DNA of 64,000 nt. Origin: Papiliotrema nemorosa. Taxonomy: Eukaryota; Basidiomycota; Tremellomycetes; Tremellales; Rhynchogastremaceae. The stretch is from positions 310,001 to 374,000 of the forward strand of contig JASKOT010000007.1 in NCBI GenBank assembly GCA_032158125.1, read 5' to 3'. The notes under the pieces were generated by a model that did not search any database, was not told the DNA's origin, and saw nothing but the letters and a program-made list of their open reading frames with translations. Numbering within the stretch: the stretch's first letter is position 1; each line of letters opens with the position of its first letter. Shown here in pieces: positions 34,719 through 45,576 of the stretch. The translations under genes and the position numbers were made by a program.

Positions 34719-35623
34719 TGTAGGCTAGGTTGACGTCGAGCGAGTCCTGACTTGAAATGAAAGCTGTTTCTCGAATTCGGTGCGGATATTGAGGATGTGT
34801 ACGATGCCACGCTGAATCTTCCTGCTGTAGAGCGAGCTGAGATTGAAAAGGATGAAAGGTCTTTTGTGGGTTGGGTGGTGAGTATGTCGTGTGGGTGGAG
34901 AGTGATTCTGAGAAATGTGAAACGGGGATAAAAATCCCAAAGGGTCGAGGGGAAACGACGTCAACACACCAAGGGGGATCAGGGTAGTTCAGGGTATCAG
35001 AATCCAATTCATCCTCATCCTGTGAACCCGCAATCCTGTGCTGGTGCAATGTGAGATCATCTTTGCATCGCTGCGGCACAAGCATTCTGCGTTTGGTAGC
35101 CAAGAAGCGAATACCATCCTGCTTGACCCGCTGGGCCGTTTACACAAAGAGCTCTGCATGGGATTTACAGCACAATGCAACTGTTTGGTGCTATTTTCAT
35201 TTTCTCGGTGGCAAAATCTTCCATCCGAAGTGGGTTTCAAGGGGAACTAGCAAGAAATTTTCAGGGTAATCTTCCCCCTCTCCAGTGTGATGAGGCGGAC
35301 GATCATGAGTGGGGTGGTGGCACACCCTCGTTTCATCTCGACACACACTCCAAGGCACTTCTCTCTCGGTTGGCACTTGATCTGCGCGAACAGTCTCGAC
35401 TGTGCCATGAGGTCGGCAGCATCATTTCAAACTTTGATCGATCTAAGAGGAGATATGATCCACTTCTATGGTCTGTTTTGGTGGGTCTTTGTACTCACCG
35501 AGCGCTGGTAGGAAAGTTTCACAGGTCAATGCAATGCATCAAGAAGTCAACACACGAGATCGTACGCGACATCTTCCGAAAGCCGCTGGTTCGAGGGTTT
35601 GCAATCCATGATGCAGAGGTAGA
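34719..35623. other. Intergenic region upstream of the channel gene
   Basis: About 905 bp. A 255-aa plus-strand ORF (35175-35942) starts here, but its 3' part lies antisense to the ORF at 35624-36736 and it shows no family features; I do not call it. Confidence 0.35.
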
Positions 35624-36736
35624 TCACAATAAGTCGTATGGCTTGGACGTGGCGGTTACACTATCCCCCCATCTTGTTTTTCTCTTCAGCCGTTCAAACG
35701 GACCCAGTTTCGTACCCTCACTCGGCCTGTTGCGAGAACGAGAGGTTGTAGAAGCTGTCCTCATTCTTTTGACAGCAGATTCCACGTCAGATACGCCTTC
35801 CCCACCTCCTTCGGTCTCTGAATCATCTGTGGGATCCCTTCGACCAGTCTTTGAGAGGAATCGTTGCCAGTCTGTCAGAGAACAGGTAAAGATGTGCTCT
35901 CCACCAAACTCGCTGCCCCTTGCATGGAAAGAGATCGTATGAAATGGTTGACTGGTGTCCTTGGTAGCGACAATCGTCCGGTTCTCCTCTCCAAGGCCTT
36001 TGTGGACCGCCTGGAAAGCATGGATGGAAGGTTTTCGGAAGGTCGGCGGGGAGTCGTGCAGGCTAAGCTTATCCACTTCACCTATCGTCGCATTTTGATC
36101 AGTAGCCACAGTTGAGCCGCCCGGGGCAGCTGTATTAGCACCAAATACCCTCTGACTGTCTGTGGGCGATCGTGACGTCGAGGTCGATTTCCACGTCAAG
36201 GAACGTGATGTTGGGATCGCAGCTCGGCGACTGTCGTTTGTTGCATCGATCAAGAAGCTCTCAGTTTCTTCAAAGACTGTCGGGTGTGAAACGGAGGAAC
36301 CATGTTCGCGATGCGACGACGAATAACTTGTCAATGTATCCCTTCGCTGATGCGTGCATTTCTCAGCGCAGGAACGCTCTGACTGGCCTCGACCCTGAGT
36401 CTGAAGTGTCTCTGTTTCTTTTGGCTGGAAATTATCGTTGTCGTACAGATCCATGATGTTGATGTCGAGGATCCTGGAGGCTCGACAATCGATGAGCTCC
36501 TGCTGGCTAACGACTGTGGCAGTACCGGGACAATCTGTTTCTGCCGAACTCCACGTTTCCACATATTCATCTGGGACAGCCGGCAGAGTCGGCAGAGTGT
36601 TGCTCCTAGTATGCTTATAGGAGCCGGGAGAGGAGAATTGCGGAGAGTTCTCAAACAATCCAGTGACCGGAGTGATGGGTATTGAGTTTACGCCCAAGGA
36701 AGAGGTTCGCTGGGGATGTCGAGAAACCTTATACAT
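35624..36736 (-). CDS. Hypothetical Ser/Thr-rich protein, 370 aa
   Basis: No family recognised. A single open frame from ATG 36736 (MYKVSRHPQRTSS) to the stop at 35624. The product is predicted disordered, rich in Ser, Thr and Arg, with basic clusters near the C-terminus (ERLKRKTRWGDS). There are no membrane segments. The frame may be part of a spliced gene; I see no convincing splice extension. It is the first of three such minus-strand ORFs in a gene-poor stretch. Confidence 0.45.
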   Translation of the reverse strand: MYKVSRHPQRTSSLGVNSIPITPVTGLFENSPQFSSPGSYKHTRSNTLPTLPAVPDEYVETWSSAETDCPGTATVVSQQELIDCRASRILDINIMDLYDNDNFQPKETETLQTQGRGQSERSCAEKCTHQRRDTLTSYSSSHREHGSSVSHPTVFEETESFLIDATNDSRRAAIPTSRSLTWKSTSTSRSPTDSQRVFGANTAAPGGSTVATDQNATIGEVDKLSLHDSPPTFRKPSIHAFQAVHKGLGEENRTIVATKDTSQPFHTISFHARGSEFGGEHIFTCSLTDWQRFLSKTGRRDPTDDSETEGGGEGVSDVESAVKRMRTASTTSRSRNRPSEGTKLGPFERLKRKTRWGDSVTATSKPYDLL

Positions 36737-37200
36737 TTTGGGCTTCTATAGAGCGTGCAGTATGTCGCTCGTGAGTAATGGACTAGGAAAGGAGCATTAG
36801 TGACTTCTTCAAATTCTTATATATATGTGCATGTCTAGCGTATGATGCGAGTCTCAGAACATCAGAGGTTTCCAATTTGGTTCTCCGCCGCACAATCACA
36901 AAATCTCCTCACTGATGAAAGGATGCCCGCTCAGTTGCTCGCTTCTACTGTTTCTCTCAGATTCGTTCTCGCAAAGAAGCGTTTTACAAAGCCTGTGTGT
37001 TGAATCGCGCTGTTTTGCATAAGCTAGCTGGTACACCTCGCCTGGCTTCACAAGGATAATGCCAAGAATGGATACGCTACATCTCTGACTGGCACACACG
37101 TGGCGCCGTGTCGCGCTGACCCAACATTGCTGCCTTGGTCACTTCAGAGATGGCCAGATGGAGTATGTAGGTTGTGGAAGTGGCCTCCCACCCCGGCCTT
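36737..37200. other. Intergenic region between two minus-strand ORFs
   Basis: About 464 bp with an AT-rich segment near 36810-36830 (a run of TATATATATG type). Nothing else seen. Confidence 0.3.
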
Positions 37201-38787
37201 TCAGCTCTGAGAACTCTTATCTAAGGGATCTGAGCGCTCTTGATCAGAAGCATGGGAGGATGTGGCTGTGTCAGACTCCGAGGGAGTTGCGCCAATCGTC
37301 TCTTCGATCGAAGAAGTAGGGGAATGAGCAACGGTCCCACTTGTACTTGAACCGGACATCTGCTTTCTAGATCGGAGCCCATCGAAGCTGACCTGCTTCA
37401 ACAATCTGGGTGAGGGCATCCTGAAGTGGAAAGTCAAACTGCGAGAGGAAGGCGAAGGGGGCGCGGTCGTCCCCAGCTGATCTGACCTGGTTCGTAGATT
37501 CTGAAGACTCCACTTGCGAGCGAACTTGCGAGCTTCAAGAGCGGGTGACGAATGACCCAGGATATCGTCTGCAAAAAGTTGAGAGTCTCGCGGAAAGCTG
37601 GTGCTCCTTGGTAATGGGCTGAGGTCGAAGATTGATCGATCAGGAGTCAGTAGATGATGCAAGTCCTGAGAGACGGAGTAGCCCTCTCGTCTTAGGCTTT
37701 CTTCTGGTTTATCGGCTGCACTAATTGGCGAGGTGTCATTTGCGATGATAGAACATCTCAGCCTCGAGTCGTACTCTGGCTCGATTCCAGCAGGTGAGGA
37801 TGCCCATTCGGAAGCGCTTGGCGCAGGTGTGCTAGCGCTCATGTCCCCTCGGAGTCCGAGGGATCGCTGAGAACGAGGCATCGTATGGTCATGGTCATCG
37901 ACGCTCGAATCTTCTCGATGATGTGGTATGTCTGATAAGAGGGCTGCTTGATCTCTCGACTCTGCGAACTCTACACATTCGCTGCTCGGGCTCGCGAGCA
38001 GGAAATCAGGGACATTGGCGCTTGTAATCACCCAATCGCCTGCCTCGGGTGAGTCTACGCTGTCCCCAGGTTTCTGAGTCACCTGTAGGATGTTTGGATC
38101 AGCATACTCGGGCCTGGGCATCTGTTTCTCCGGCCTGGTAGAAGGCTGCAGCAGGCGGACGGAAAGATGGCCGGAGCCTTTCTCGGTGCTGAGACCCACG
38201 ACTCTGGTCCTTCGATGGGTATCTGCTTCGTTGGAGGTCGATAGGATTCTCCGTTGTGGGCGTATCCTCGGTGGGATGGGCGGAGGTTCTTCCACCTCCT
38301 CACTTCCGGTAGGCAGCGGGTGTTGTAAGCTTGAGACTGTCGAAGTGTTCTCTTCAGCTTGGGATGCTGGAACAACGGGTGGGAATAATCCCATTAGATT
38401 CCTCCAATCGTCTTGCTTGTCTATACCGTCACAACTGTCTTCCACACCGCCCGCAGTCTCAATTTGGATGCACTCGTTCCCGACGTTCAAAGTTCGGTTT
38501 CCTGCGCCACACAACGTGTTGTCATCGTTCTCGACGCCCGATTCACTTTTTTGAGGAAGCGCTGTATGAATGAGAGAGACACCACGTACCGTTTCAGCTG
38601 TATGTGTCATGGATGGGGACGACTGCAACCTCTCCGGTTCTGCGAGTGCGGCGTCGGATGGCTTTTGTGAGGGAATGTCGAGGAGGCGGCAAACATCATC
38701 GTCGAATAACTGGGCCATCTCGTCGGACGAATCTCTCGGTTCACCGGTCTTATGAGCAATAATCGTACGCCCTTGTAGACTTGTCAT
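37201..38787 (-). CDS. Hypothetical Ser/Pro-rich protein, 528 aa
   Basis: No family recognised. A single uninterrupted frame of 528 codons from ATG 38787 (MTSLQGRTIIAHKTG) is too long to be chance at this GC content. The protein looks disordered: PPPIPPRIRPQRR is a possible SH3-binding stretch, and SP/TP dipeptides are many in the C-terminal half (TPDRSIFDLSPLPRSTSF, APPSPSSRS). A more basic segment, ARKFARKWSLQNLRTRSDQL, lies around residue 420. No membrane helices. It could be a kinase-regulated scaffold, but that is only inferred from composition. Confidence 0.6.
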   Translation of the reverse strand: MTSLQGRTIIAHKTGEPRDSSDEMAQLFDDDVCRLLDIPSQKPSDAALAEPERLQSSPSMTHTAETVRGVSLIHTALPQKSESGVENDDNTLCGAGNRTLNVGNECIQIETAGGVEDSCDGIDKQDDWRNLMGLFPPVVPASQAEENTSTVSSLQHPLPTGSEEVEEPPPIPPRIRPQRRILSTSNEADTHRRTRVVGLSTEKGSGHLSVRLLQPSTRPEKQMPRPEYADPNILQVTQKPGDSVDSPEAGDWVITSANVPDFLLASPSSECVEFAESRDQAALLSDIPHHREDSSVDDHDHTMPRSQRSLGLRGDMSASTPAPSASEWASSPAGIEPEYDSRLRCSIIANDTSPISAADKPEESLRREGYSVSQDLHHLLTPDRSIFDLSPLPRSTSFPRDSQLFADDILGHSSPALEARKFARKWSLQNLRTRSDQLGTTAPPSPSSRSLTFHFRMPSPRLLKQVSFDGLRSRKQMSGSSTSGTVAHSPTSSIEETIGATPSESDTATSSHASDQERSDPLDKSSQS

Positions 38788-39294
38788 GACCTTATGTATT
38801 GTGCATGTATTTTACTGTGCGCACAGATGATAGTCGAGAGTTGAGATAAAAATCAGATTCGAGCTGAAGATCAGCATTTTCATATTGACAATCATGATTC
38901 TGAGTACGAAACTCTGACCTTAGAAGATTCTTGACATCAGTAGCAGTATACACCACGATCAGGAGAGAAGGTCAAAGGACTGCAACTTGGCTGTGCGTCG
39001 CATAGCGCGGAGTAGCATACACGAGAATCACATTGTACACGTTTATGATTCTATTTCTCTCGCTTGAATTTCATGAGCTTCACACACGAATCCCTGCTTC
39101 GCTAATCAGGCTCCATGTCTCACGATAGAAACGCGGCGACGCAGCACAAGACATCACACCTGGAAAGAATGGTTATTGCGCAGCTTGGCACTCTCGGGCT
39201 ATCTTGATTTTGCGCAACGACCAATGTTGAATACATTCAGCCAACTATAAGGTAGTCCCTCCGTTCTCAGAGACGCTACGACTTCATTCCAGCC
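38788..39294. other. Intergenic region
   Basis: About 507 bp, no supported gene, AT-richer than the surroundings. Confidence 0.3.
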
Positions 39295-39705
39295 TTAATG
39301 CAGTGTATCCTCCCAATATGACTCCCGGGTCTTCATAGACTGTACGTGGATGCGCCCAGGCTCGTAGGCTGTCGGCCTCAGCCTTCCAATGTTGCTTACG
39401 CTGAACCGGTTATCGCTGGATCCAGAATCCCGTCTACCTTTGAGCTTGGATGACGCTGGGAATTCGAGATGTGGAATACCTGATCTCGTATGACATCCAT
39501 CGCTCAGATCATCAAGTGAGAGTGCGTCAGTCGAACAGGTAACAGCGCGCAAATCAGGATGACTGGGACAGCGGCGCAGTGCGCAGGACTTTACCGTGGT
39601 GGCGGGAGTTGAGGGGACTAGTGGTGATGATGCGGAAAGGAGAGGGTCAGGGTGTAGAGAAGGGAGGTTGTTATGGGAAATAGTGCAAGTGTCGGACACT
39701 GACAT
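39295..39705 (-). CDS. Hypothetical protein, 136 aa (doubtful)
   Basis: A single frame from ATG 39705 (MSVSDTCTISHN) to 39295, Ser/Pro-rich with RCPSHPDLRAV and a charged C-terminus MKTRESYWEDTLH. No family recognised. It is short enough to be chance or an exon of a larger gene. Confidence 0.3.
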   Translation of the reverse strand: MSVSDTCTISHNNLPSLHPDPLLSASSPLVPSTPATTVKSCALRRCPSHPDLRAVTCSTDALSLDDLSDGCHTRSGIPHLEFPASSKLKGRRDSGSSDNRFSVSNIGRLRPTAYEPGRIHVQSMKTRESYWEDTLH

Positions 39706-40359
39706 GCTGTATTGTGTGAGTATGTGTCATAACACACGGCACATATCAACTGGTTCATGGGATAGTACCACAAAGTACTAAGCAAGAGAACCTACGGATA
39801 TATGAGTAGTTACCGTAGTATCTAGACCCCCCAGAGATTGTATCTCTTAAGTGACTTCCATCTACATCGTCTACCAGAGTCGCAGGCACTAGTAACCCAG
39901 TTCACTCGGAAACCTGCCTAGATCGAATACACCATCACAGTATGTAGATTGAGTATAATATGGGTTGGATCAAAACTTATCGTTCCGCGTCACACCTTCT
40001 GCGTGTCGCATCTCCGCCTTGTTTCTCGTCGAAGAATCAAAGCAGTTCCAAAGGACGACTTGCGAACTAGTGTTTTGTTTGAGTCATCAGAAGATCAGAA
40101 GTTTGCAGCTTGGTAAGAGACTTGGTTGTGCATTCTTTGAAATGTTTAGCTCGGAGCAGATTAATAGTGCACAGTACATGACAGTGCAAAGTACATGACA
40201 ATACATGACAGTTCGATCAAGGTGTGAAGCGATGGTGGATTTGACACATGACAAGCGTTGCCCGAGCGAGAAACCTTAAAATAAATGTCTGAGAGAGAGC
40301 CGAAGAGGTAGATCGGATGATGGGCGTGTCACCACGTTGTCAACCAGGTATCGAGGTGA
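39706..40359. other. Intergenic region with short direct repeats
   Basis: About 654 bp. A 17-bp unit AGTGCACAGTACATGAC (40166-40182) is repeated once with one change (40183-40199) and again partly (ATACATGAC, 40201-40209). No gene seen. Confidence 0.4.
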
Positions 40360-41845
40360 TCAAAACTCCGGCTTGGTGAGTTGAGTTTTGGACGTGTTGT
40401 ACTGCAGAATCTGCACGTCGCCTTCCTGAGACCCGGAGCTCTTGTCCATCTCATTGTCCAGGGGCGCACCGCCTTCGTCGACCTATATCGTCAGTCATAG
40501 CAATCGCAAACGCTTCAAGGGGGACTCACATGTCGGACAGTCTCGGTAGTGACTTGGATATTACCCGCCGGCGCCACACCCTTCTTGTTTCGTAGAGCGT
40601 ATGCATCTTTCGTCCTCTGTCGCCAGGTCGATGTCTCGTGATCTCGTTCTCGACGCAATGCAAACTTCTTGTTGAGCACCATGAGGAGGGAGATGATGTA
40701 GACATTGGGCATGAAGACGAAAAAGGCAACGATGGTGATGAGATTCTGCTGGAGGACAATAATGAGGAAGACGCAGGCACTATCTGTCAGCGAAAGTGCT
40801 CATGTGAATCCAATTCCACTCACGCAATGGTAGGCGGAAGTTGCGTTTCGGCAACGAGGCTATAGGTGAGCGCAGATCCCCATTAGGGTGAGGCGGCTCA
40901 CACAATGAGTTTGGTGATAGTCTTGTCGGTCTGTTTCCATCCAGTTCGCGATTTGAAAAGGTGATAGGTGATGTAGATCGAAATGATCAGGTCGCCCGCG
41001 ACTTCGGTCCCAATCCAGAAGATCACCGGGGTCATCGTGCTCTGTCAGTCAGCCATCGTGGACCACTCAATACAATGTTGATCAGGATGGGACGTACGAG
41101 CGAGTCGAAGAGATCCTTGTAAGCCATCCGAGTCCAGATGGCACCTGCAACAGAGGCGAGTCTCTGATCAGCAAAATCCCATTTGCATCGATGCAGTCAA
41201 CACACAGAACGGGCATGATGATGGCCGCGAAGATCTTGTTTCGGCCGCCTAGGCGGTAGGCACGAGCAGCAAAGAATGCCTGTATTCAGTGAGGAAGATC
41301 CTGTAGGTGAAGATATACTTACCGATACTGGCGTTCGAGCTATCATTTCAAACAAGTACACCCATCGGGAGTACGTCATGTCCAGCAGAATGGCCCATTC
41401 ACCTGTCGGTCAGACCTTGCATCTGAACAGTCATGGAGGAGATCTCACCGTAGTAAAAGGCAAAGATTCGCATGTTGAACACGCAAAGGCTAACGATTCA
41501 GCTGGCACCCGCTACACGTTTGGATATCGGTAGACTCACAAGACACAGTACAAAGCAGCAAAGATGATCAATGAGTACTGGGATCAGCGGGTGGTTCAAA
41601 AGGCTCCGGTGGGACTCACAACCAGGACACGGGTGATGATTGCCTCTTTGGAGGCATTCCAAGTCTGCCATTGGATGAAGAGCATAAGGACGATTCCCAT
41701 TAAGAGCGAATCGATGAAAAATCTGATTCATCAGACCCGCACGACCAGATCAGACCTACCCAAGCAGAAAGGGGCCAAGTCTGAGACCTGGATCACTCGA
41801 CAAGACTGCGGCTGCCTGAGCATTGATAGTCGGGTCGAGCAGCAT
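40360..41845 (-). CDS. Multi-pass membrane protein, DUF6534-like
   Basis: A basidiomycete-expanded family of predicted seven-helix proteins of unknown function. The start is ATG 41845 (MLLDPTINAQ). The first exons are 41760-41845 and 41620-41722; several more exons follow. Segments in order: GPFLLGFFIDSLLMGIVLML, YSLIIFAALYCV, WAILLDMTYSRWVYLFEMI, FFAARAYRLGGRN, FWIGTEVAGDLIISIYITYH followed by FKSRTGWKQTDKTI, and FVFMPNVYIISLLMVLNKK. The SRTG-x-TD pattern after the fifth helix and the N-x-x-YxxSLLxxLN ending are the DUF6534 signature. The hydrophilic C-terminus ends NTSKTQLTKPEF after a final short exon. It diverges from the YeeE transporter gene. Confidence 0.7.
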
Positions 41846-42629
41846 TTTGGTAAGATTTGTGAGAGCAGGAAGGGTGATATCAAAGTAAGTAGATAAGAGG
41901 AAGAAAACACGCACACATCAGTATGTGGGTGTATACCTATATACTCTGGCGCAGCTGGGCTCCCGTCCGACCTGGAGCTGATGGCGAATTTTCATTCTGA
42001 GGATCAAAAAGCGGAAGAGCGCGACGTCCGGATAGACCTCGACTTTGAGGGGGTCATCAGTGATTCTCATCAGTAACTTGACGTTAGCACTGGGCAAGAC
42101 GCGAGAGAGTAAAATTGAGTGAAACTGATGGTATCGAGGAGTGAAGGCGCGAAGCGAAAATCCAAAGATCCCGAAAATGATTGGAGGGGGGTGCAAGGGG
42201 CAGGTCCGGGCATCGAAGCTCCGTCACCAAGCGATCTAATGCTCTTTGCTCCAGTGCCCGGGTTCTCGGGAGGCTATCATATCATTCAGGCAATCGAGGT
42301 TTTCCGAGCGAGGACGGCAGGAAAGAGAGCGTGGTGACATTGGACGTGGAGCAGGGCGATCCGTGCTATGTGTGCTACCGATTGACGTTTGATGTCGATT
42401 GCTCATCAGGTTACACAGACCTTCGGACAGAATGTATCGATCGATAATTCAATCCCTCTTTCACCATGCCCAGCGAAGTCGTCAAGCAAGATGTGATGGT
42501 GAACATGGCTGATTACATGAAGAATGCAGCAAGAGACCTGACCAGACTGATCAAAATAACTATTACGAGTAGCTTATCTTACGACGCTCATCTCTCGTCC
42601 CCGCATTCCTCCATCAACCTCTGGCATAC
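41846..42629. promoter_or_regulatory. Divergent intergenic region with a possible upstream ORF
   Basis: About 784 bp between the DUF6534 and YeeE starts. An ATG at 42466 in good context (CACCATGCC) opens 60 codons ending at 42648, overlapping the YeeE start codon in another frame. If it lies in the leader, it could limit translation of the transporter. Confidence 0.35.
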
Positions 42630-43713
42630 ATGCCATTCACACCGGTGAACACCCTCATCGGAGGGGCTCTACTCCATCTATCCACTTCTTCCCTGCTTGG
42701 CGATACAGGCCATGTTTTGGGCATATCAGGAATCACAGAATCCGCTTTATTCGGGTCACCTTCGACCTCCACATCATGGCAGAAGGCTGTTCTAGGTGGT
42801 CTGTTGGTCGGTCCTACCATCGCTTGGGCGACAGGAGTTGATGGGATATATGCGGGAGATGTTCTAGCTGGATGGAGTGGCATCGGCATAGGCAGAGCTA
42901 GCCTGGCTGGACTGTTAGTCGGGTTCGGAAGTCGGGTACGTCTGATTTTGTTGGACTCTCAACGACGGGACGTGGGAAGCTGATTACCAGCTGGGGTCTG
43001 GCTGCACAAGCGGGCACTTTTTATGCGGAGTCTCGAGAGGATCAAAGAGGTCTCTGATTGCTACTGCTTCTTTCTTCTCCGCCGCACTCGTCACTGCCGC
43101 TGTGACGTCCACGCCTACTACTCGTATCGCTGGACCGGAATACATCCCCATCTACCCTAAATCACAACAGCTAGTTCAGCTACTATTCACTTCCGCGACG
43201 TTGTACCTCGCGCAAACTGCACTGCGGAGATACTTGACCAGCGTCAATATTCCAAACAGGCTCCAACGCCTCTCGCCTTACTTCCTCTCGGGTATCACGT
43301 TCAGCTTTGGACTTCTACTCTCAGGAATGGCGGATCCTCGAAAAGTCCTCCAGTTCTTGATTCCCCTCGATACGCAGAACTTTGACCCTTCACTCGCCAT
43401 GGTGGTTCTGAGTGGTGTCGTCCCCAATGCGATACACTGGATTGAGCTCAAAAAGGGACAAGTATCTTTCAAGTGGGAGAAATGGGCAGTGCCGAGTCGG
43501 ACAGACATTGATTGGAAGTTGGTCTTGGGCAGCGTGATCTTTGGAATCGGATGGGGGCTGGCAGGGGTATGCCCTGGACCTGCTATTGTAGGGGTAGGAA
43601 GACTCGTCTCTGAGAGCCTAGCTGGTGACGCTGCGGGAAGCGTAGGCAAAATCATCGGCTCATACTTCGCATCCATGGTAGCTGGGATGGCAGCGATCCG
43701 ATACCTATTGTAG
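42630..43713 (+). CDS. YeeE/YedE-family sulfur-compound transporter
   Basis: Members of this family (Sulf_transp) carry thiosulfate or similar sulfur species across membranes. Two exons (42630-42935 and 42991-43713) give 342 aa. Both half-repeats show the family signature: GSGCTSGHFLCG at the first, across the splice join, and GWGLAGVCPGPAIVG at the second, each with the Cys thought to relay sulfur. Hydrophobic helices fill the rest, e.g. YFLSGITFSFGLLLSGMADP. The start MPFTPVNTLIGGALL sits close to the family's normal N-terminus; the upstream ATG at 42466 is out of frame. Its stop is 39 bp from the convergent dehydrogenase stop. The nearby Ssu1-type pump suggests a sulfur-handling context. 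Confidence 0.85.
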
Positions 43714-43752
43714 GTAGATATGTAATAGTGATACCACCATTCAAATGTACAT

Positions 43753-44961
43753 TTACTCCGTGACCTCCGCCTCGAGTGGCTCCCCTCGAACCCCGTTGAT
43801 GCAATTCCTGACACAACGCAAAGTCATAGCTATCCGCGTGTCGAAATCGGCGCTACCCATGTGCGGTATCAGGATACACCTTTTGTGCTTGACCAACGGG
43901 TGGTCAGGCCCCACATGCGGTTCACCCGTGATCACGTCCAGACCGGCACCATAGATCTCTCCTTCATCCAATGCCCAGGCCAAATCCTCAGAGTTGACAA
44001 TCGGCCCCTAAGTATTAGCTACCCAAAGTGAGTTTGACCTTAGAGCAACATACCCTAGCTCCATTCACCAGCACCGCAGACTTTTTCATCTTTTTCAAGA
44101 AATCTTTGTTGACCAGATTGATGGTATGCTCGTTCTGTAGACATAACACAATGACCACATCCGACTTTTCTGCCAACTCGTCCTTCTCCACCCTCTTCAC
44201 GGTCACGCCAAACTTCTTGCTAAACTCTGCATCAATCTCCGCCTGGTTTGGCCGTTGTCGAGAAGAAGTGTAGATGATAGTTGGGGGATGTTGTTTATTC
44301 GTGAAAGCCAGTAATCGTTTGACGGTCTCCTGGGAGATCCGCCCGAAACCCATAAATCCGATGGTAGTGTTGGGGTGACCGATAGACGGACCAGTCAAGA
44401 CGAAAGGTCCCCAAGGTAACGTGGACCACTGTTCGTCAGCTCGACACCTCGAATTGGCACCGAGCTGTGCTCACCTCTCCACTCTTAATGAGCTGGATCC
44501 CTTCTTCAACTCGTCGCATCGTCATGAGCACCAGCATCACCACGATGTCCGCAACGGAATCATCCAGTGTCCCAGCTACATTCCCAACCTTGATACCCCT
44601 CGCTCGAGCCGCAGCTACATTGATGTGTTCTGGGCTTCAGCAAGAACATCAGGCATGGAGAGCGTACGGACCGTAACCGACCGAACAGGTGGAGACGACC
44701 TTCATGTTCTTGTTACACGCGTTCAAGAATTCTTCATCGACTATATCACTCTTGTGTGGGTGCATGATGCACACGCCGTGTACTTCTGGATTCGAAAGGT
44801 TCTCCAAGACCCATTGTCGTGATGGCTCTGCATCTTCGGGGTTGATAATCAGGTCGAGCCCGGAATCCTTGAGCACTTTGATGGCGTCCTCGCCCAAAGG
44901 TCTTGTACTTTTGTCAGTGAGTCTGATACATGCTGGAGGCTTACCACAGGATGGAGGGCAT
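43753..44961 (-). CDS. D-isomer-specific 2-hydroxyacid dehydrogenase (glyoxylate/hydroxypyruvate reductase-like)
   Basis: An NAD(P)-dependent reductase of 2-keto acids. Exon 1 is short (44945-44961, MPSILC) and joins TRPLGEDAIKVLKDSGLD. Visible motifs: STCSVGYEHINVAAARARG (spliced), VGNVAGTLDDSVADI, the nucleotide-binding GFMGFGRISQETVKRL, catalytic Arg in NGARGPIV (spliced), catalytic Glu in GLDVITGEP and catalytic His in LIPHMGSADFDTR. All catalytic residues are present. An upstream in-frame ATG (45111) would add about 50 residues without domain similarity; I prefer 44961. The protein is soluble. Relation to the sulfur genes on both sides is unclear. Confidence 0.88.
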
Positions 44962-45576
44962 TTTTGGGTTATGTAGTGATCGTTCGAGAGCGTCAGTGAT
45001 ACTAATATTGATATTGTCAAGTTGCGCACAATGAGGATCCGGAAGTCGGGCCGGGCCGATGGTCGGTTCAAGGCGGCGTCCACGCGCTGGCATTGAGAGC
45101 TGATCTGACATTCTACATATCATTTTGGCTATTTTAGTGTATCAGTCGCAGAGTATCCAAGCACCAAGTTTTCTCTACACACGCTTATCCCGTTGAGCAT
45201 TGTCGTTCCGCAGCAGCTCCGCCCGCCATTCCTCGCCATGGGCGGTGCTCATTCAGCCCACAGCTAGTCGTGAGCCAGCAGGTTCTTCAGGTAGTCCAGC
45301 AGCTTCTCGTTCTGAGCGATCTCACGCACGTATATCGTTTCGGCAATCTCATGAGTCGAACTATACCAGCACTCTCCTCTCTGTCTCGTCAAGTGCCCGA
45401 GAAGAGTCGTGGCACCGTCCCAAGGATACTGACATGTCCGCTCGGAACTGCGCCTCCCGTATCGTGGCAAGGGATACGGTATGCTAACACTTAGGCCCCC
45501 GGCGACAAAATGACCATGTCGGTATATGTATCGCATATGTATCGCACTTGTCTATGATGCCAAACGCCGATCACAG
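44962..45576. other. Region between dehydrogenase and transcription factor, with a likely coding remnant
   Basis: About 615 bp. On the minus strand, the frame ending at the TAG 45264-45266 finishes with ETIYVREIAQNEKLLDYLKN, which looks like real protein rather than chance. It is in phase with the transcription factor if the bases around 45547-45581 are an intron (GTAACT...ACAAG), so the factor may end at 45264. Confidence 0.4.

Noticed and set aside
35590..35610. GGTTCGAGG resembling a tRNA T-loop
   Set aside because: No acceptor stem, D-loop or anticodon arm can be built around it.
35175..35942. 255-aa plus-strand ORF
   Set aside because: Its 3' part is antisense to the longer minus-strand ORF at 35624-36736, it has no family motif, and composition looks random.
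42466..42648. Upstream ATG as the true YeeE start
   Set aside because: The frame differs from the transporter and no splice join was found; the ATG at 42630 sits at the family's normal N-terminus. Kept only as a possible upstream ORF.
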